Source: Phlegmacium glaucopus (taxonomy: Eukaryota > Basidiomycota > Agaricomycetes > Agaricales > Cortinariaceae). From it: 64,000 nucleotides of DNA. Both the position numbers and the translations under genes were made by a program. How positions within the stretch are numbered: the first letter of the stretch is position 1; the number at the start of each line of letters is the position of its first letter. Positions 1 through 11,209 of this stretch are shown here, in pieces. The notes beneath the pieces were generated by a model that saw only the letters and a program-made list of their open reading frames with translations, had not been told where the DNA came from and did no database searches. The stretch lies in NCBI GenBank assembly GCA_015039465.1, contig MU130328.1, positions 1-64,000 of the forward strand. The letters are read 5' to 3'.

Positions 1-1
1 T

Positions 2-400
2 ACTATTAAAGATATGGATTTTAAACCAGGATCTTTGGTACTGGTGAGAAATACAGAAATAGAATCATCTTTGGACAAGAAGATGAAGCCAAGATACAAT
101 GGACCTATGATTGTGGTTTCAAGATCACTAAAGGGTTCATATGTAATTGCAGAAATGGATGGATCAGTGTTTCAACAGAAAGTAGGAGCATTTAGGGTAA
201 TACCTTATTTTGCAAGATCAGGGATAGAACTTCCAAAGAATATCTTAGATCTCATTGATGTGTCAAAATCTGGGTTGGAAAGATTGATAGCATCTGAAGA
301 TGATAATGAAGTACCTGATAAAGACTTTGGCTTTGAAGAAGTCAGATTAAGGTCAGACAGTGTAGAGTTTGAAGAGGATGAACTTGATGACTCAATTTAA
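2..400 (+). CDS. Ty3/gypsy polyprotein, C-terminal end (partial)
   Basis: The frame is open from the left edge of the window, so this is the end of a longer polyprotein. The first 65 residues resemble the post-integrase segment of fungal gypsy elements: a 'GSLVLVRN' start and a '[13 protein letters not shown]' stretch, which in this family forms a small SH3-like fold after the integrase core. The tail is acidic and ends in a run of Glu/Asp. No chromodomain is seen. A purine-rich tract with the core TTTGGGGGAGAAG lies about 50 bases after the stop, and a second one lies just before the LTR at 2257. The frame has no internal stops, unlike the other element genes here, so this copy may be young. 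Family assignment rests on residue patterns only. Confidence 0.7.
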   Translation, partial: TIKDMDFKPGSLVLVRNTEIESSLDKKMKPRYNGPMIVVSRSLKGSYVIAEMDGSVFQQKVGAFRVIPYFARSGIELPKNILDLIDVSKSGLERLIASEDDNEVPDKDFGFEEVRLRSDSVEFEEDELDDSI

Positions 401-994
401 TTGGTCCATATAAAAGTCTCTTTCACACAAAACTGGAGTTTTGAATTTCAGTTTGGGGGAGAAGAATAGAGAGACAGGGCTATTTATTTTGAAAAGTCAC
501 AATTTTAATTTTGTAGCTTAAGAGTTGCAAGATTTATTATAGGCAATTGCAAGGGGCAAGAGCTAAAAGTCATTGTAGCTTAAGAGTTACAAGGTTTATT
601 ATAAACAATTGAAAGGATAAAAGCTAAAGTAAAAGTAGCTGAAGATCCTTAAGTAAAAGTTGGCCTTTAACAACTACTGACAAAAGGGTTTTGCAGTGAG
701 TTTAAGAGCTAGAAAGAAGTTGATGAAGTGCGGAAATTTGATGATGTAAGCGCGTGATGCGTGTGTGATGCGTGATATTCCAAACACAGCGTTATTTTCC
801 AAAAACGGAAAAACGTTACGCAGCGTTACACAATTTCTAAAAAGGAAAGTCACGACGTGATGTGACTTAAAATTTTCGAAATACAACAAAGAGTTTGTTT
901 ATTCGTTTTGAATAAAGAGTAAAGGGGGATATACAAGATACTATTCAAGTATCTTAATAAAAGATTGTAACAAAGAGATTTAGAGAAGAGTCTC
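401..994 (+). repeat. 3' untranslated part of the gypsy element with a 64-bp direct repeat
   Basis: There is no convincing gene here. Two imperfect copies of a unit of about 64 bases start near 511 and 575; both contain 'GTAGCTTAAGAGTT' followed by a 'TTTATTATA' block and 'AGCTAAA'. A purine-rich tract lies near 448-465. The rest looks like AT-rich non-coding sequence between pol and the antisense reading frame described next. Confidence 0.5.
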
Positions 995-1939
995 TTAAGA
1001 GTTAGCAATTGAAGAGTTATAAATTGACATTAAATTGTCAGTAACTAAAAGAGACACGCGAACGCGTTGACAAAAAGGCAACAACGTGGTGACGGACGTA
1101 ATGTTGGAGTTCCGTATGGCCCTGAGGGTCTTCGCGAATGATTTCTGTGATAACCGAATCGGTGACGATGTTGCGTGCACGTTGCATAAGGTCTTGCTCG
1201 GTCTCGTTGAGTAAGCCCGAAGAAGTGGCTAAAAATAAGACGGATTAGTGCCGAGTATTTGAAATGATAAAATGAAATGTCATACCGAAAGTGGTGCTAG
1301 TAACGGCGGCGTTTTAGCATCGGAAGTAGTAGGAACCGAGGTTTCGGTTCCAGGAACCGGTTGCTGTTTCGAAAGGACAGAAAGGGCCTTGTAAAACAGA
1401 GGTGAGGTGATTGACATGCCCGGAACGAGTGCGTAAGGGATGCGTACCGTAGTAGACGAAACATCTAATGATGTTTTAATATTATTGAAATAAAAGAATG
1501 CGAGTGCGAAACTCACCGGGATCGACGTCCATGGGGGCAACCGAAATATTTTCGGTCGGATCCTAGACGACGTATTTCACATGTTTTAGTGTGAGATAAA
1601 GATAAATTAATTAAGGGACGGACGTACGTTCTCTTTGGAAACGGAGTTCCGGGTCAAGATGGTGACCTTGGGAACGACAGACGGAACGTTTGAAGTGCCG
1701 TGTAAAGGTGCATTGAGGAAGATGACGATGTTGTCGTCATCTGAATCGACAGTTTCCGTGGACAAGTGGGGGCGTTTGCCCTAATAAAGGGGAATAAAAA
1801 TATGTTAGAAAATCAGATAAAGAAATAAAGAGACGGGACATACCGCAGGCTTGACTTTCTTGATTTTCTCAGGACGAATATGGAGGGGAACACATGTTTG
1901 AGCAGGGGAGCTCAAATTTGCGAAATGCTTCGGAGTGTG
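995..1939 (-). CDS. Unrecognised spliced reading frame, antisense, between gypsy pol and its LTR
   Basis: Read on the minus strand, four coding blocks are separated by introns with clean fungal GT-AG ends: 1844-1939, 1628-1780, 1517-1562 and 1286-1464, then a last block from about 1230 down. The lengths (96, 153 and 46+179) keep one open phase across all four splices. Donors are GTATGT, GTACGT, GTGAGT and GTATGA; each acceptor ends in TAG. The protein is Ser/Thr/Pro/Val rich with an acidic 'DSDDD' patch. After the last splice the favoured frame runs to a stop at 995, but a neighbouring frame ('SSGLLNETEQDL...') looks more protein-like, so that junction may be wrong or mutated. The first exon was not found; the 1940-2060 stretch begins with an intron-like end. 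I do not recognise a family. It could be a captured host gene piece or an element-encoded accessory gene. Confidence 0.5.
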
Positions 1940-2256
1940 CTAAAAATAGCAGAGGGTGCTAAGAATAGCGAGCGTTAGTCGGTGTGAGCTAACGTGAGCT
2001 AAAAATAACCTAAAAGAGAGATAGGCGTCGTGTGGGCGTAATCTAGTCAGGAAACACATGGTTAGTGTCCTGCCCCTTGGAAATAAATTCTAGATTGGCA
2101 ATGAGGGCCATTCTGAGGAGTTTGAAAAATATTACAAGGAGCAAAAAGACATAACATTGTTGTTGTTGTCCTAAAGCACCAGAGATGACAAAAATTAAAG
2201 AGAGAGAGGCAAATTGTCAGTGACTGCGGACAGCCAGTATTTCAGTTTGAGGGAGG
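1940..2256 (+). other. Non-coding stretch ending in a polypurine tract
   Basis: No gene is seen. It contains short TAAAAATAGC/AGCTAA repeats near 1940-2010. It ends in 'TTTGAGGGAGG' at about 2246-2256, immediately before the LTR, as expected for the plus-strand primer of a retrotransposon oriented left to right. Confidence 0.5.
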
Positions 2257-3562
2257 TGATATGATTTAAATCTGCATAAGCATGGTTTTTGCAATTTTTA
2301 TCTATTATTTCAGCATAAATATTAATTAATGCACCAATAACTGGTTAATACAACTGATAATAACCAAGGGAATCAGAGTTGTCTACCCTACAACTGCTGA
2401 TTAGACCTATTACTGTGTGACTTAAATGCATATAGTTAATAAGTGTGGTCAATAGACTATCATTTGTTACACTACAAATTGCATGTCTGGATTAAAACCA
2501 ATAAATCCATGAATATCCTTATAGACTTGGCACAGGAAAAGTTAAATAAACAATATTGGGTTAGCAATGTCAAGGGGGTGTGATTTTGGAGCAACAGAAT
2601 ATTATTAATAAATATTCAGGGGAAGTTGGTGCCCTAGCAACAGTGGAAGCAGAATAACCAAGATAGTGGAACCATGTGATTGTGTGGGAATCATGATGAT
2701 TAAGGATAGGGGGAGTGCTGAACAATCATAAAGATTGTTTCCAGGCACAATAGGCACAGTTACCATCAAGAGGGGTGGAAACTACCTAAAATTAGGAACA
2801 TGGGGGCTAAAAATAGAACAACCCCTATGTTTCCAGGAACAATGAGTGCACATGGTGCCAGAACCAAAGTAAGGGTACCAGGAACCAGTATATCTATTTT
2901 TGGACATTATCTATTTTTAAATATCTCAAATGTATAAAATACCTCCCAGGGTTTGTAAATAGTCAGAAAATTGGATTCTTTCTTTCCCCCCCTCATTTGC
3001 AACCTAGTACAGCTCACTGTCTTAGACATTGAGCAAGAACACTTGTCTTTGAGTAGTGGACTTGAAAATAAATCAGTTTCTCAGAGTTGTTTGACTTGTT
3101 GCAATAATTGTTGAATTGTTGTAAAAGTTGTTGTTGTGTTAAAGTCATAGCAGGAGCAAGAGGGCTTCTTGTGTATGCAATTGTGTTAAAGTCATAGCAG
3201 AAGTTTGAGTCTTCTTGTGTATGCAATTGTGTTGAAGTTGTAACAAAGTCTTGGACTTTTGTGTACACAAATTGTAAATCAATCAGTAAAGTCTTAGGAA
3301 TTCTTTGACTGATTGTTGGTGCAAGCCATAAATTGCAAAACCACTTAAAAGTTTGATCATCCTTCAATTGATCCAAATTATTGTTGTTGTTGTGTGTATT
3401 AGTTGAAGTGAATTTCAAAGTCTTGGAAAGGTTATACTTTCTAGAAAACCCAACTTGCATTATTAAGATTGTATAAAGTATTGATTGAGTTATTGTTTTG
3501 AGTAGAGATTTTATAATCTTGAAAATACACCTTTTCTCAACAACCTCTGTGCAGTTACATCA
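2257..3562 (+). mobile_element. Long terminal repeat (3' LTR) of the gypsy element
   Basis: It begins TGAT and ends ATCA, a perfect 4-base inverted pair. A polypurine tract comes just before it and pol lies upstream on the same strand, so it is read as a 3' LTR of 1306 bp. A TATA-like 'TGTATAAAATAC' near 2933 precedes a pyrimidine-rich stretch, fitting a U3-R boundary. The 5' partner lies outside the window, so the target duplication cannot be checked. The right end cuts into the gene at 3563-4383. Confidence 0.65.
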
Positions 3563-4383
3563 CCATCTCTCCTTCTCGAACTCCCTCTGCATCCGCACCT
3601 CCATCGCCAACTTGATCTCCACCTGAGTTTCCGCCAACTTCTTCAACCACCCTCCTATCATCTCCAACGCATCCGCCATCCTCTCCGTTCCTTCCGTCTC
3701 TGTCTCCACAACCTCTTTTGCCTTCCCTTTTCCTTTCCCTTTTCCTCCGACCCTCTCCGCTGGCAGTTCCACCGCCACCGTCCTTCTTTTCCCTCCGACT
3801 ATGCTACAGCCCTTCTTCAGCTGGGAGCACCTATAGCACCCGGGCCCCCGCGTCTTCCCGTGGCACATTGTACCTGCCGCCATGCACAGGGTGCAGGGCG
3901 GGCGGTTTTCCTCCATGGTCGGAGCTACTTCCTATGATTGCATTAGCGTTACATTTTCTTTTATTTTCGGAACCCACTTACTTCGCCACCTAGTTTCCTT
4001 CCTTTTGGGACGCTGGGCCCCGGCTCCGTTCCGTTGTTCTCCGGTTCTTCTTCTACTTTGTCGTCATCCAAGTGGATTATCTCCACTTCTCTCCTCTTTT
4101 GCTCCTCTTCCTTCCGAGCCTGCTGCATCTCCAGCAGCTTCCGCTGCTGCTCCGCTCTACTCCTCTGCTCTGCTTCAACTCTCCTCCTCTCCTCCTCTGC
4201 TCTCCAGTTCTCCTCATCCCGCGCCTGCTGCTCTGCAGCTGCCGCTGCCTCCAACTCCATCAACTCCTTCTCCTCTGCCTCCCGCGCACACTTCTCCACC
4301 TCCCGCTTGCTCTGGATCCGAGCCCGGGCCTCTTCCAACTTTGCTTGTTGGGAAGAGCCAGCGTTAATGTTGTTGTTGTTCAT
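3560..4383 (-). CDS. Coiled-coil protein with a Cys-rich motif, truncated by an LTR
   Basis: Two exons, 3982-4383 and 3560-3931, with a 50-base intron (GTAAGT...TAG) that keeps phase, give 257 residues. Residues 10-110 are a charged Glu/Arg/Ala coiled coil. The second exon has a Cys cluster (CTLC, then C x12 CYRCSQLKKGC) resembling a zinc-binding unit, then a Gly-Lys repeat and a helical end. The stop codon TGA is made by the first bases of the inserted LTR (3560-3562), so the natural C-terminus is missing. From memory, similar coiled-coil plus Cys-cluster proteins are common in repeat-rich Agaricomycete genomes; their role is unknown to me. It might be a gag-like or transposon-linked gene rather than a host gene. 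Confidence 0.6.
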
Positions 4384-4525
4384 GTTGGTTGTTGTAGAGG
4401 ATGTGGTTTTGGGGAAGTTAACCGAAGTGAAGAGTCATCACCAGTCTCCGACGGTCTTTATACCACGCCAACCTCGCACGGACCATCACGTGGCCTTGAG
4501 GGTCTCGGCCTTGACAGGGAGGTAC

Positions 4526-5085
4526 TGTTACATTCCGTCACACGTTACTCTGGTCCAACTCTGACGGAGTTGTTTCCGGTAGTCCGTACTCCGTTCCAGT
4601 ACTTTCCCTTGTCTCCGACTCTACTCCTCCTACGTCCGACTCCGAGACTTCTCCGTATCACTCCGACTCTTCCGCCGATATCCCAAACACCTTACCACAC
4701 CTTCGTCATAACAACTATTCCTTTGTCATCACTTTCCCACTATCAGTCAGCACACCAGCCATGGATTATTCACCCAAGAATGCAGGACCTTTTCCGGGAG
4801 CAGAACGCAGCACTTATATTTATATTCTATATTTCGGTTGCAATTCCTTTTATATTTAAAGTACTCAAACTTGTATGTTTTCCCTCAGTTCGAATATCAA
4901 CGTTGTTTCCTCCTCTTGTTCATCCTCTAAGTCACTGAGGTCTTCCGTCTTATTACTCCTTCTTCCGTTCCGAAATCAGGACACCTTAGGAGCTGGGCGG
5001 CACAGCACACACACTGAGGCCAACGTCCTTTCCGCTTACTGTTCCGGAGTAACTCCGACATGACTTCCTTGTTTCAAACTTAACA
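4526..5085 (+). mobile_element. LTR, TGTTA...TAACA family (copy 1)
   Basis: It starts TGTTAC and ends TTAACA. A purine tract (ACAGGGAGGTAC) lies directly in front, suggesting a 3' LTR left by a mostly deleted plus-strand element. An AT-rich TATA-like block lies near 4850. The same sequence in reverse runs from 63516 to the right window edge, fixing the ends independently. No 5-bp target duplication is visible (GGTAC left, GTCTC right), as expected if the other end of the element is lost. Confidence 0.7.
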
Positions 5086-5255
5086 GTCTCATTGTCCCCA
5101 CTGCCATCTTGGGTCTTGCGCCATTCTTCTTCCTCGTCCTTCATATTCTTGCCCCAAATTTTTTTATAAAAGCAGACAAGTATGTTGTCATCATCAAGCT
5201 TCTCCCAAGAATTTGGGTTTTTGATGACAAATGCTAACATGGATAATTCTGACAT
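5086..5255 (-). pseudogene. Unrecognised gene fragment cut by an LTR
   Basis: The first 55 or so residues from an ATG at 5255 look coding (hydrophilic, with 'NSWEKLDDDN' and 'KDEEEEWRKTQ'). The frame then enters the LTR, where its last 30 residues are meaningless. No family was recognised. It may be a host exon or part of another element. Confidence 0.35.
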
Positions 5256-5615
5256 GATGGAAGTGTATTGCTTTTCAATTTCAAGTTCACTATAAGGGGA
5301 TGTCTGAGATATCTGCTTACAGCTATTTGTGAAATGGTAGACATTTTGGAAAATTTCTCATGTGTGCCTTTGTTTGTCCATAATATTAATTAGGTAGAAT
5401 TGATACACATGAGTGGAAAGCAGCGGCTGCACTATTTACATCTAGTATAGGCTCCTTGTCACCAACTGGGTCAACAATCAATATATTGCAATGACATAGT
5501 GATTTTCAAGCAAGGCAGGGGAAGGTGGAGCAATGAGGATTGAGGCCTGAGGCATGGTTTGTTTGCATTATACTATATCTGGTTGTTTACCATAAACAAA
5601 GGCACAGATGAGAAA
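5256..5615. other. Intergenic stretch with a short sequence shared with 28.5 kb
   Basis: No gene is seen. About 40 bases around 5310-5352 (in reverse) match 28530-28572, directly beside the internally deleted copia LTR there. This suggests both copia LTRs sit next to pieces of the same older repeat. Confidence 0.4.
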
Positions 5616-5881
5616 TGATGATCCTGGATCTAGACGTGAAGAGCGTAAGCCTCAGTGTCGGGAAATCGTAGTTGACAACTAATGTATTTTACCTAGATGC
5701 AAAGAGCATACTAGGATACAAGTTAAGTACACATTGAAATGATAATATGGAAATAATGTACAGCCTCAGTGTCGGGAAATCATAGTTGACAACTGAGGAG
5801 CGGAAATAACAAGTGTGACAAGATAAATGAACAGAAGTATCACGTGATGTGATAGACGACCTGACTAGTATGAAGTCAACA
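5616..5881 (-). mobile_element. Ty1/copia 3' LTR
   Basis: On the plus strand it runs TGATGATCC...GTCAACA, so on the minus strand it starts TGTTGACTTC. The bases just to the right (CACCCCCATC) are the reverse of a polypurine tract GATGGGGGTG, which places this LTR at the 3' end of the minus-strand copia element. It holds an internal direct repeat of about 30 bases ('GCCTCAGTGTCGGGAAATC') at about 5650 and 5763. Recombination between these repeats explains the 150-bp version at 28378-28527. Confidence 0.75.
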
Positions 5882-6103
5882 CACCCCCATCAGGTCGGAT
5901 AGAAAATGAAACATAGATAAAAGAAATAAGAGAAAAAGGTCAAGAAATAGTAATGAAAAGAATCATGTAGAAGGAATTGAAAGTCCAAGAACTTCATGAT
6001 GACATTTGTATAAAGGAAAAGGAAGTGGTTTGGTAAAAATGTTGGCAGGCATGTCGTTTGTAGGGATCCAAGTGGTGGAAAAAGAGCCATCAGATACATG
6101 AGA

Positions 6104-9100
6104 TCAAATAAAATGATGTCGGATATTGATGTGTTTTGAGCATGCTGATATCACGGTTGAATTTGAAAGAGAACAGGCAGCTTGATTGTCGGACAAAATA
6201 GGGAAAGGACAAGGGATGGGAAACTTGAGAAAACCAAGAAAAACCTTGAGCCATAGCACTTCCTTGAATGCATGTGTCATCGCATAATACTCAGCCTCTG
6301 TTGAAGATAGTGCAATTGACTTTTGTTTCACTGCAGACCAGGAAACTAGGGAGCCTTCAAAATAGAAAGAATAACTGGATATGCTCTTGCAATTGACAGC
6401 ATCTGATGCCCAATCAGCGTCAGAGCAGCCTACATTTTGCATGTAAGTGCAGAGAGTTGAAGGAACAGAAGGCGAGGGTGAACCCAATAGAAGAGCTAAA
6501 TCTTTGGTACCAGATAAATATTGTAAGACATGCTTGGCAGCAAGAAAGTGAAAACGAGTGGGTTTGGAGTTGAATTGGCCAAGCCACATCACATAGTATG
6601 AGATGTCCGGATGAGTAGAGATGGCAAGGTATAAAAGGCATCTGTTAGGGGACACCCGATTTCAATCCAAACCTCAACCTCAGAACCATACATCCCGCCT
6701 TTCCGACGACCTCCGACCTTCCGTCCAACTCTGCTTCCGTCACTGGTTTACTCTGGAACCCCATAACTCCATTCCAACTCCGATCCTCCGGTTTGCTCCA
6801 TCTTTTATTTTTATTTTTCACATCACACCACTTCTTAATTAATTATTATTGTATCATTCCTTTATTTATTTTATATCTCCATTATGTCCATATTAGTACT
6901 TAAATACCCCCAGCCTAGCAGGGATCCCCATCCTTTCCTCTTTGGATCCCCTGCTAGGTGAGTCACTTGTAGATATCTTTTCTGAAATATTATTAACTTT
7001 GGATCCCCTGCTAGCTTGACTAAGTCAGCGTTGCAGTTGCCCTAACAGCATCCAACAAGTTGTTGATATTTTGGGACAAGTTCATCATCGGTAATTTCAG
7101 GAAGGGAATTTGGTGGAGGTGGCAGCATTTCAGTGAGTTTGTAAGGAAAAGGTGTAGATGCTGGTTTGCAACATAACATATTCCATTCATCCAGTAAGGC
7201 AATGACATAGATATGAGACAACAGCCATAGGCAACAATGCAGGTGATCATGGATAATGATTATGCTAAGGAATTTAGAACAAGGTCCCAGGTCCACTATC
7301 AATAGTCGCTTGGACAGTGTGGCAATGAACCATTGATATAGTGAAGGAGAATTGGTGATCCCGAGACCATCATTGACATGGATGGGAACATAAAGAACCA
7401 ATGGTTTTTCATTTGTGGGCACCATGATGGAAGGATCTGGTGGTGACAACCATTCGCCAAAGAATGCACCATGATCCACATCACATCATACCATTCCCAG
7501 ATCGCAAATAAGTGACATGAAAAGGGTATAGAATTCATAAGCAGATTGTTGAAGTCCGTAGAGGGCAACAAGAATGCATAGAACCTTCCTGGGGGTAGTG
7601 GATGTATAGCCAGGAAAAGGGTGAGTGTAGATAGGATGACGCAACTTGGCATGAAGAAAAGCTGTCTAGCAGTCAAATTGGAAAATATCCAGGTCGTTAA
7701 CAGCCGCCCAAGCAAGAAGAACATGTATGCTTGCCATCTTAGCAACAGGTGCATACATTTCATCATATTGACCAGGACATTGATTGAATCCCTGAGCGAC
7801 TAATCAAGCTTTCTCCTTTCCCTTGATAAGTGATCCATAGGCATCCGTCTTCTGATCATAGACCCATTTCAGCCCTACAGTCCGTTCTCCCTTTGGTAGA
7901 TCTTCCTCAACAAAAGCTCCCATTTAGTCCAAACTCTGCCTTTCCCTTGCCATGGCCTCTATCCATACCGGAGCATCAGGATGCGTAGTGGCTTCCAAGT
8001 AAGTCAAAGGAATTTTGTTGATATAAAAATGTGTAATAGAGTGCAAGGCAACAGCCTCCATTAAATCCAAAGACTCAGTATTGATTTGGTGGGAAAAATT
8101 TGAGGACGCAAGAAAAGACATATAGTTGGTAATGGTGCCATCCGTAGGATTGAGGTCACCCATCCCGACAGGCACAAATCCCCCATCAACATCAGCATTT
8201 ACATCAAGAACAACCGCATCATCACTTTTAGATGAAACCGCACCCCCATGCATTTCCAACCCTACAGCAACATCACCCCCATCACGAGCAACATCCCCTG
8301 ATTGCTCCAGTTTCTGTTTCAAGTGTTCCACTGCTCAAAGCTTCTTCAAGCAAAGTACTTCAGAAAAATCACGGCCTGCTGATGTCTGCACATGGTTTTG
8401 GACAGGTTGAGGAGAAGTAGAGTTATTGTTGAGAAGTCGAGGTGACAATAAACGAGGTATACTCAGGTGGCCACTCATGTCTTCGTTAAAGATAACGTCC
8501 CAAGAGAAATGTATAGCACCTTTTAAATCTTGTACTGTCCATCCAATATGAGCTTCTTTGTAGCCAACAAAAATAGCTTTGTAACATCTGGGACCTGCTT
8601 TCGTTTGTAATTCAGGAGGAATTGCAACAAAGCACTGGCATCCTCAAACATGCAGATGAGAGAGATTGGGTTTCTCCCCAGTAAGAACCTCAAAAGGTGT
8701 AATATTTGTTAAGAGTGTGGAAGTGGGTAGACAATTGCAAAGATATTGTGAATTCAGGACAGCCCACCCCCAGAAAGAGGTAGGAAGACCAGAGTCGGCA
8801 AGAAGGGTTTGGCCACCTTCTTCTATTGTACAGATGTATCATTCAATTTTTCCATTCTGCAAATGGGCATGTGTGGCAGTTTTCTGGACAACTATTCCAG
8901 TGGAAGCAAAGTGCTTCCCCATCATTCCTTTGGAAAGTTCAAGCATGCCATCAATGCGGACAGTAATGACTCTTTTCCCATAAGACCAAAGAAGCAAAGC
9001 TTTGATATTGCAGAAAAACTGAAAGACTTCATTTTTGAGCCGTAATAAATGCATAAAACCAAAGTTAGAATAGTTGTCAAGAATGGCATAAAAGTAAAGT

Positions 9101-9231
9101 TTGCCATCAGGAGTTTGCGTGGGATAGGGGCCACATAAATCCATATGCAAAGTTTGCCAATCCCAGAGGCACGGTGACCGTTGTGAGAATATGAATGTTG
9201 GGGGCTTTTGCCGATGATGCATGCGGTACAA
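6104..9231 (-). pseudogene. Copia pol: integrase, reverse transcriptase and RNase H, decayed
   Basis: Integrase core pieces (8839-9231, e.g. 'HMDLCGPYPTQTPDG') are followed by the RT ('GLKWVYDQKTDA', 'LVAQGFNQ', 'TAFLHAKL') and an RNase H end at 6104-6642 ('SDADWASD', 'ALSSTEAEYYA', 'KHINIRHHF'). The RT catalytic box reads H-V-N-D-G at about 7366-7380, where active copia enzymes have two Asp, so the first metal-binding Asp is lost. Several in-frame stops are TGA at places where Arg fits. A solo LTR (6643-7047) separates RT from RNase H. The gene cannot make an active enzyme. Confidence 0.8.
6643..7047 (+). mobile_element. Solo LTR, 410-bp family, copy 1
   Basis: It runs TGTTAGGGGACACC...GCCCTAACA, flanked by the perfect 5-bp duplication GCATC (6638-6642 and 7048-7052). 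Removing it rejoins copia RT with RNase H in frame. The inner part carries GGATCCCCTGCTAG twice directly and once inverted, so it can fold into a hairpin. Other copies are at 10755, 57905 and 59166. No internal region of the parent element is in the window. Confidence 0.9.
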
Positions 9232-10750
9232 TTTTTGTGAACAAAAGGTCCTGTAAACTCCACACCTTCAACATATTTCTTCATTAGAGCATCTTTGGTA
9301 GCTTCCATTCCAAGATGACCAAAGTGACGGTGCCAAAGAGTTGAAGTAAATTTAGTTTTTGGAAATGTTAATGCAGAGAAAAAGGGAGGAAGTTGCAGGA
9401 GATCAGAATGTCGAATAAAATCGAGATTAAGAAATGATAAACGACAAATGACAGTCGCCAAAAATGAAAATCCAGGCAGGACAGGATCATCAAGAGGGTA
9501 TGAGAGGATTGTTGGTGCACCAGGATTAAAAGTAATGATAATCCCTCTCTCGTTCATGGCACCAACTGATAAAAGATTGATCAGTGCATCTGGCACGTGA
9601 AGACATCCACGAAGAGTGAAGAAGACAAATTGATCTTTGTAGGGAACACAAAAAGAGATGTCTCCAGAAGCAACCGCAGACAAAGAGCCACAGTTCACTG
9701 TACCAATTTCAACAGCACTGGACATGTCATATGTTTGAAAAAGGGTACAATCCCTAATGATATAATCTGTACACCCAGAATCAAGACAGGAATTAAAACA
9801 TTCCCGAAGAGATATGAAAGTGATGTGGTTGATGTCTGGTGGTAAACCGGCTGCGAAGGAATAATGTGACTTAGGGAGTTCACGCATAGGGTAGAGGTCA
9901 TGGTGTACATTGTCATTCAAAGTAGTAATTAAGGATACAGACAAGTTGGCGATAGAAGGTATTAAGGATTGATCATCAAGTGTATCAGGAGGTGGAGACA
10001 AGGACTGGAACTCAGGGTCAAGCATTGTGGACTCCTCAGGTAAGTTATATGAGTCGTCCAAACTTGCTAGCAAGAGTGCTACAAACTTTCCTTTATCCTT
10101 CTTGTAAGCACTGTGTTGACCCTCCATACCGCCTCCTGGAGAAAAACAAGTAGGACCAGAGTGACCAGGCTTGCCACAGTTACCACAGATCTGTACAGTG
10201 GATATTGGTTGCTTGGTACTGGTAGAGGAAGTTGTATTCGAAGTAGTCTTTTGTATGGGGGAAAATGGTGCCTGAGAAGCTGGCAAGGGACAAGCAAGAT
10301 GATGTGGATGTTGAACAGAACAGAAAACTGTTTCGAGTTCCAAAACTTTCTCAGTAACAACAACAAAAGCACCATAATCATGATCACTGGCAGCAGTGAT
10401 ACAATTGGGTAGATCGGCACACAAGGTGTTGTATGCCAGAACGTGAGGTAAACCACACACAAATTGACTGATACAAAGTTTGATACTGAAGGGGAATTTT
10501 GCAGATTGTAATTGAGAAATTCCAGTGCGCCACTTCAAGACATATTCTTGAATGTGCCTGGTAGCACAAGTAGAACTGCTGAGTGAATGAAGTAGCTCGG
10601 CACAATCCGCAAAGCTGCAAGTCCCATAGTAACGAAGGAGTGTTTGATAAATGCTGAGTGTGGTCCTTGCAACAAGATTAGGAGAAGGAAGCAATCCACA
10701 AGTAATTGCGCCTATCCGGGATGTAAGAACATGTTGTGCAGCGTTATCAT
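8922..10750 (-). pseudogene. Copia gag-protease and integrase start
   Basis: A long open frame runs 10694-8922. Its first third is gag with helical capsid-like sequence. It then has a CCHC zinc knuckle (CGNCGKPGHSGPTC, near 10140-10190), an aspartic protease signature 'DSGCTDYI' near 9770, and the pre-integrase motif 'LWHRHFGHLG' near 9320 with the following H/C pairs. Near 9190 the integrase continues in another frame, so there is a frameshift. The gag start lies beyond the insertions, at 12880. Confidence 0.75.
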
Positions 10751-10754
10751 CATC

Positions 10755-11167
10755 TGTTAGGGGACACCCGACTTCAACCCAAACCTCAACTGTAGAATCA
10801 TATACCCCGCCTTTCCGACGACCTCCAACCTTCCGACCAACTCCGCTTCCATCACCAGTTTACTCCGGAACCCCGTAGTTCCGCTCCAACTCCGATCCTC
10901 TATTTCGCTCCGTCTTTTATTTCTATTTTTTATATCACACCACTTCCTATTTGATTAATTAATTATTATTGTATCATTCCTTTATTTATTTGATATCTCA
11001 ATTATGTCCATATTAGTACTTAAATACCCCACAGCCTAGCAGGGATCCCCATCCTTTCCTCTTTGGATCCCCTGCTAGGTGAGTCACTTGTAGATATCCC
11101 TTTGAAATATTATTAACTTTGGATCCCCTGCTAGCTTGACTAAGTCAGCGTCGCAGTTGCCCTAACA
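10755..11167 (+). mobile_element. Solo LTR, 410-bp family, copy 2
   Basis: It has the same ends as copy 1 and is flanked by the perfect 5-bp duplication TCATC (10750-10754 and 11168-11172). It sits in copia gag; ignoring it restores the gag frame. Confidence 0.9.
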
Positions 11168-11209
11168 TCATCCCACCAACGAGTAAGAGCAGTTGATTCA
11201 GCCTGAGTA

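Noticed and set aside
4072..4938. 288-residue plus-strand frame rich in Leu/Pro/Ser
   Set aside because: It is antisense to the two-exon coiled-coil gene and runs on into an LTR; its composition mirrors Glu/Arg codons read backwards.
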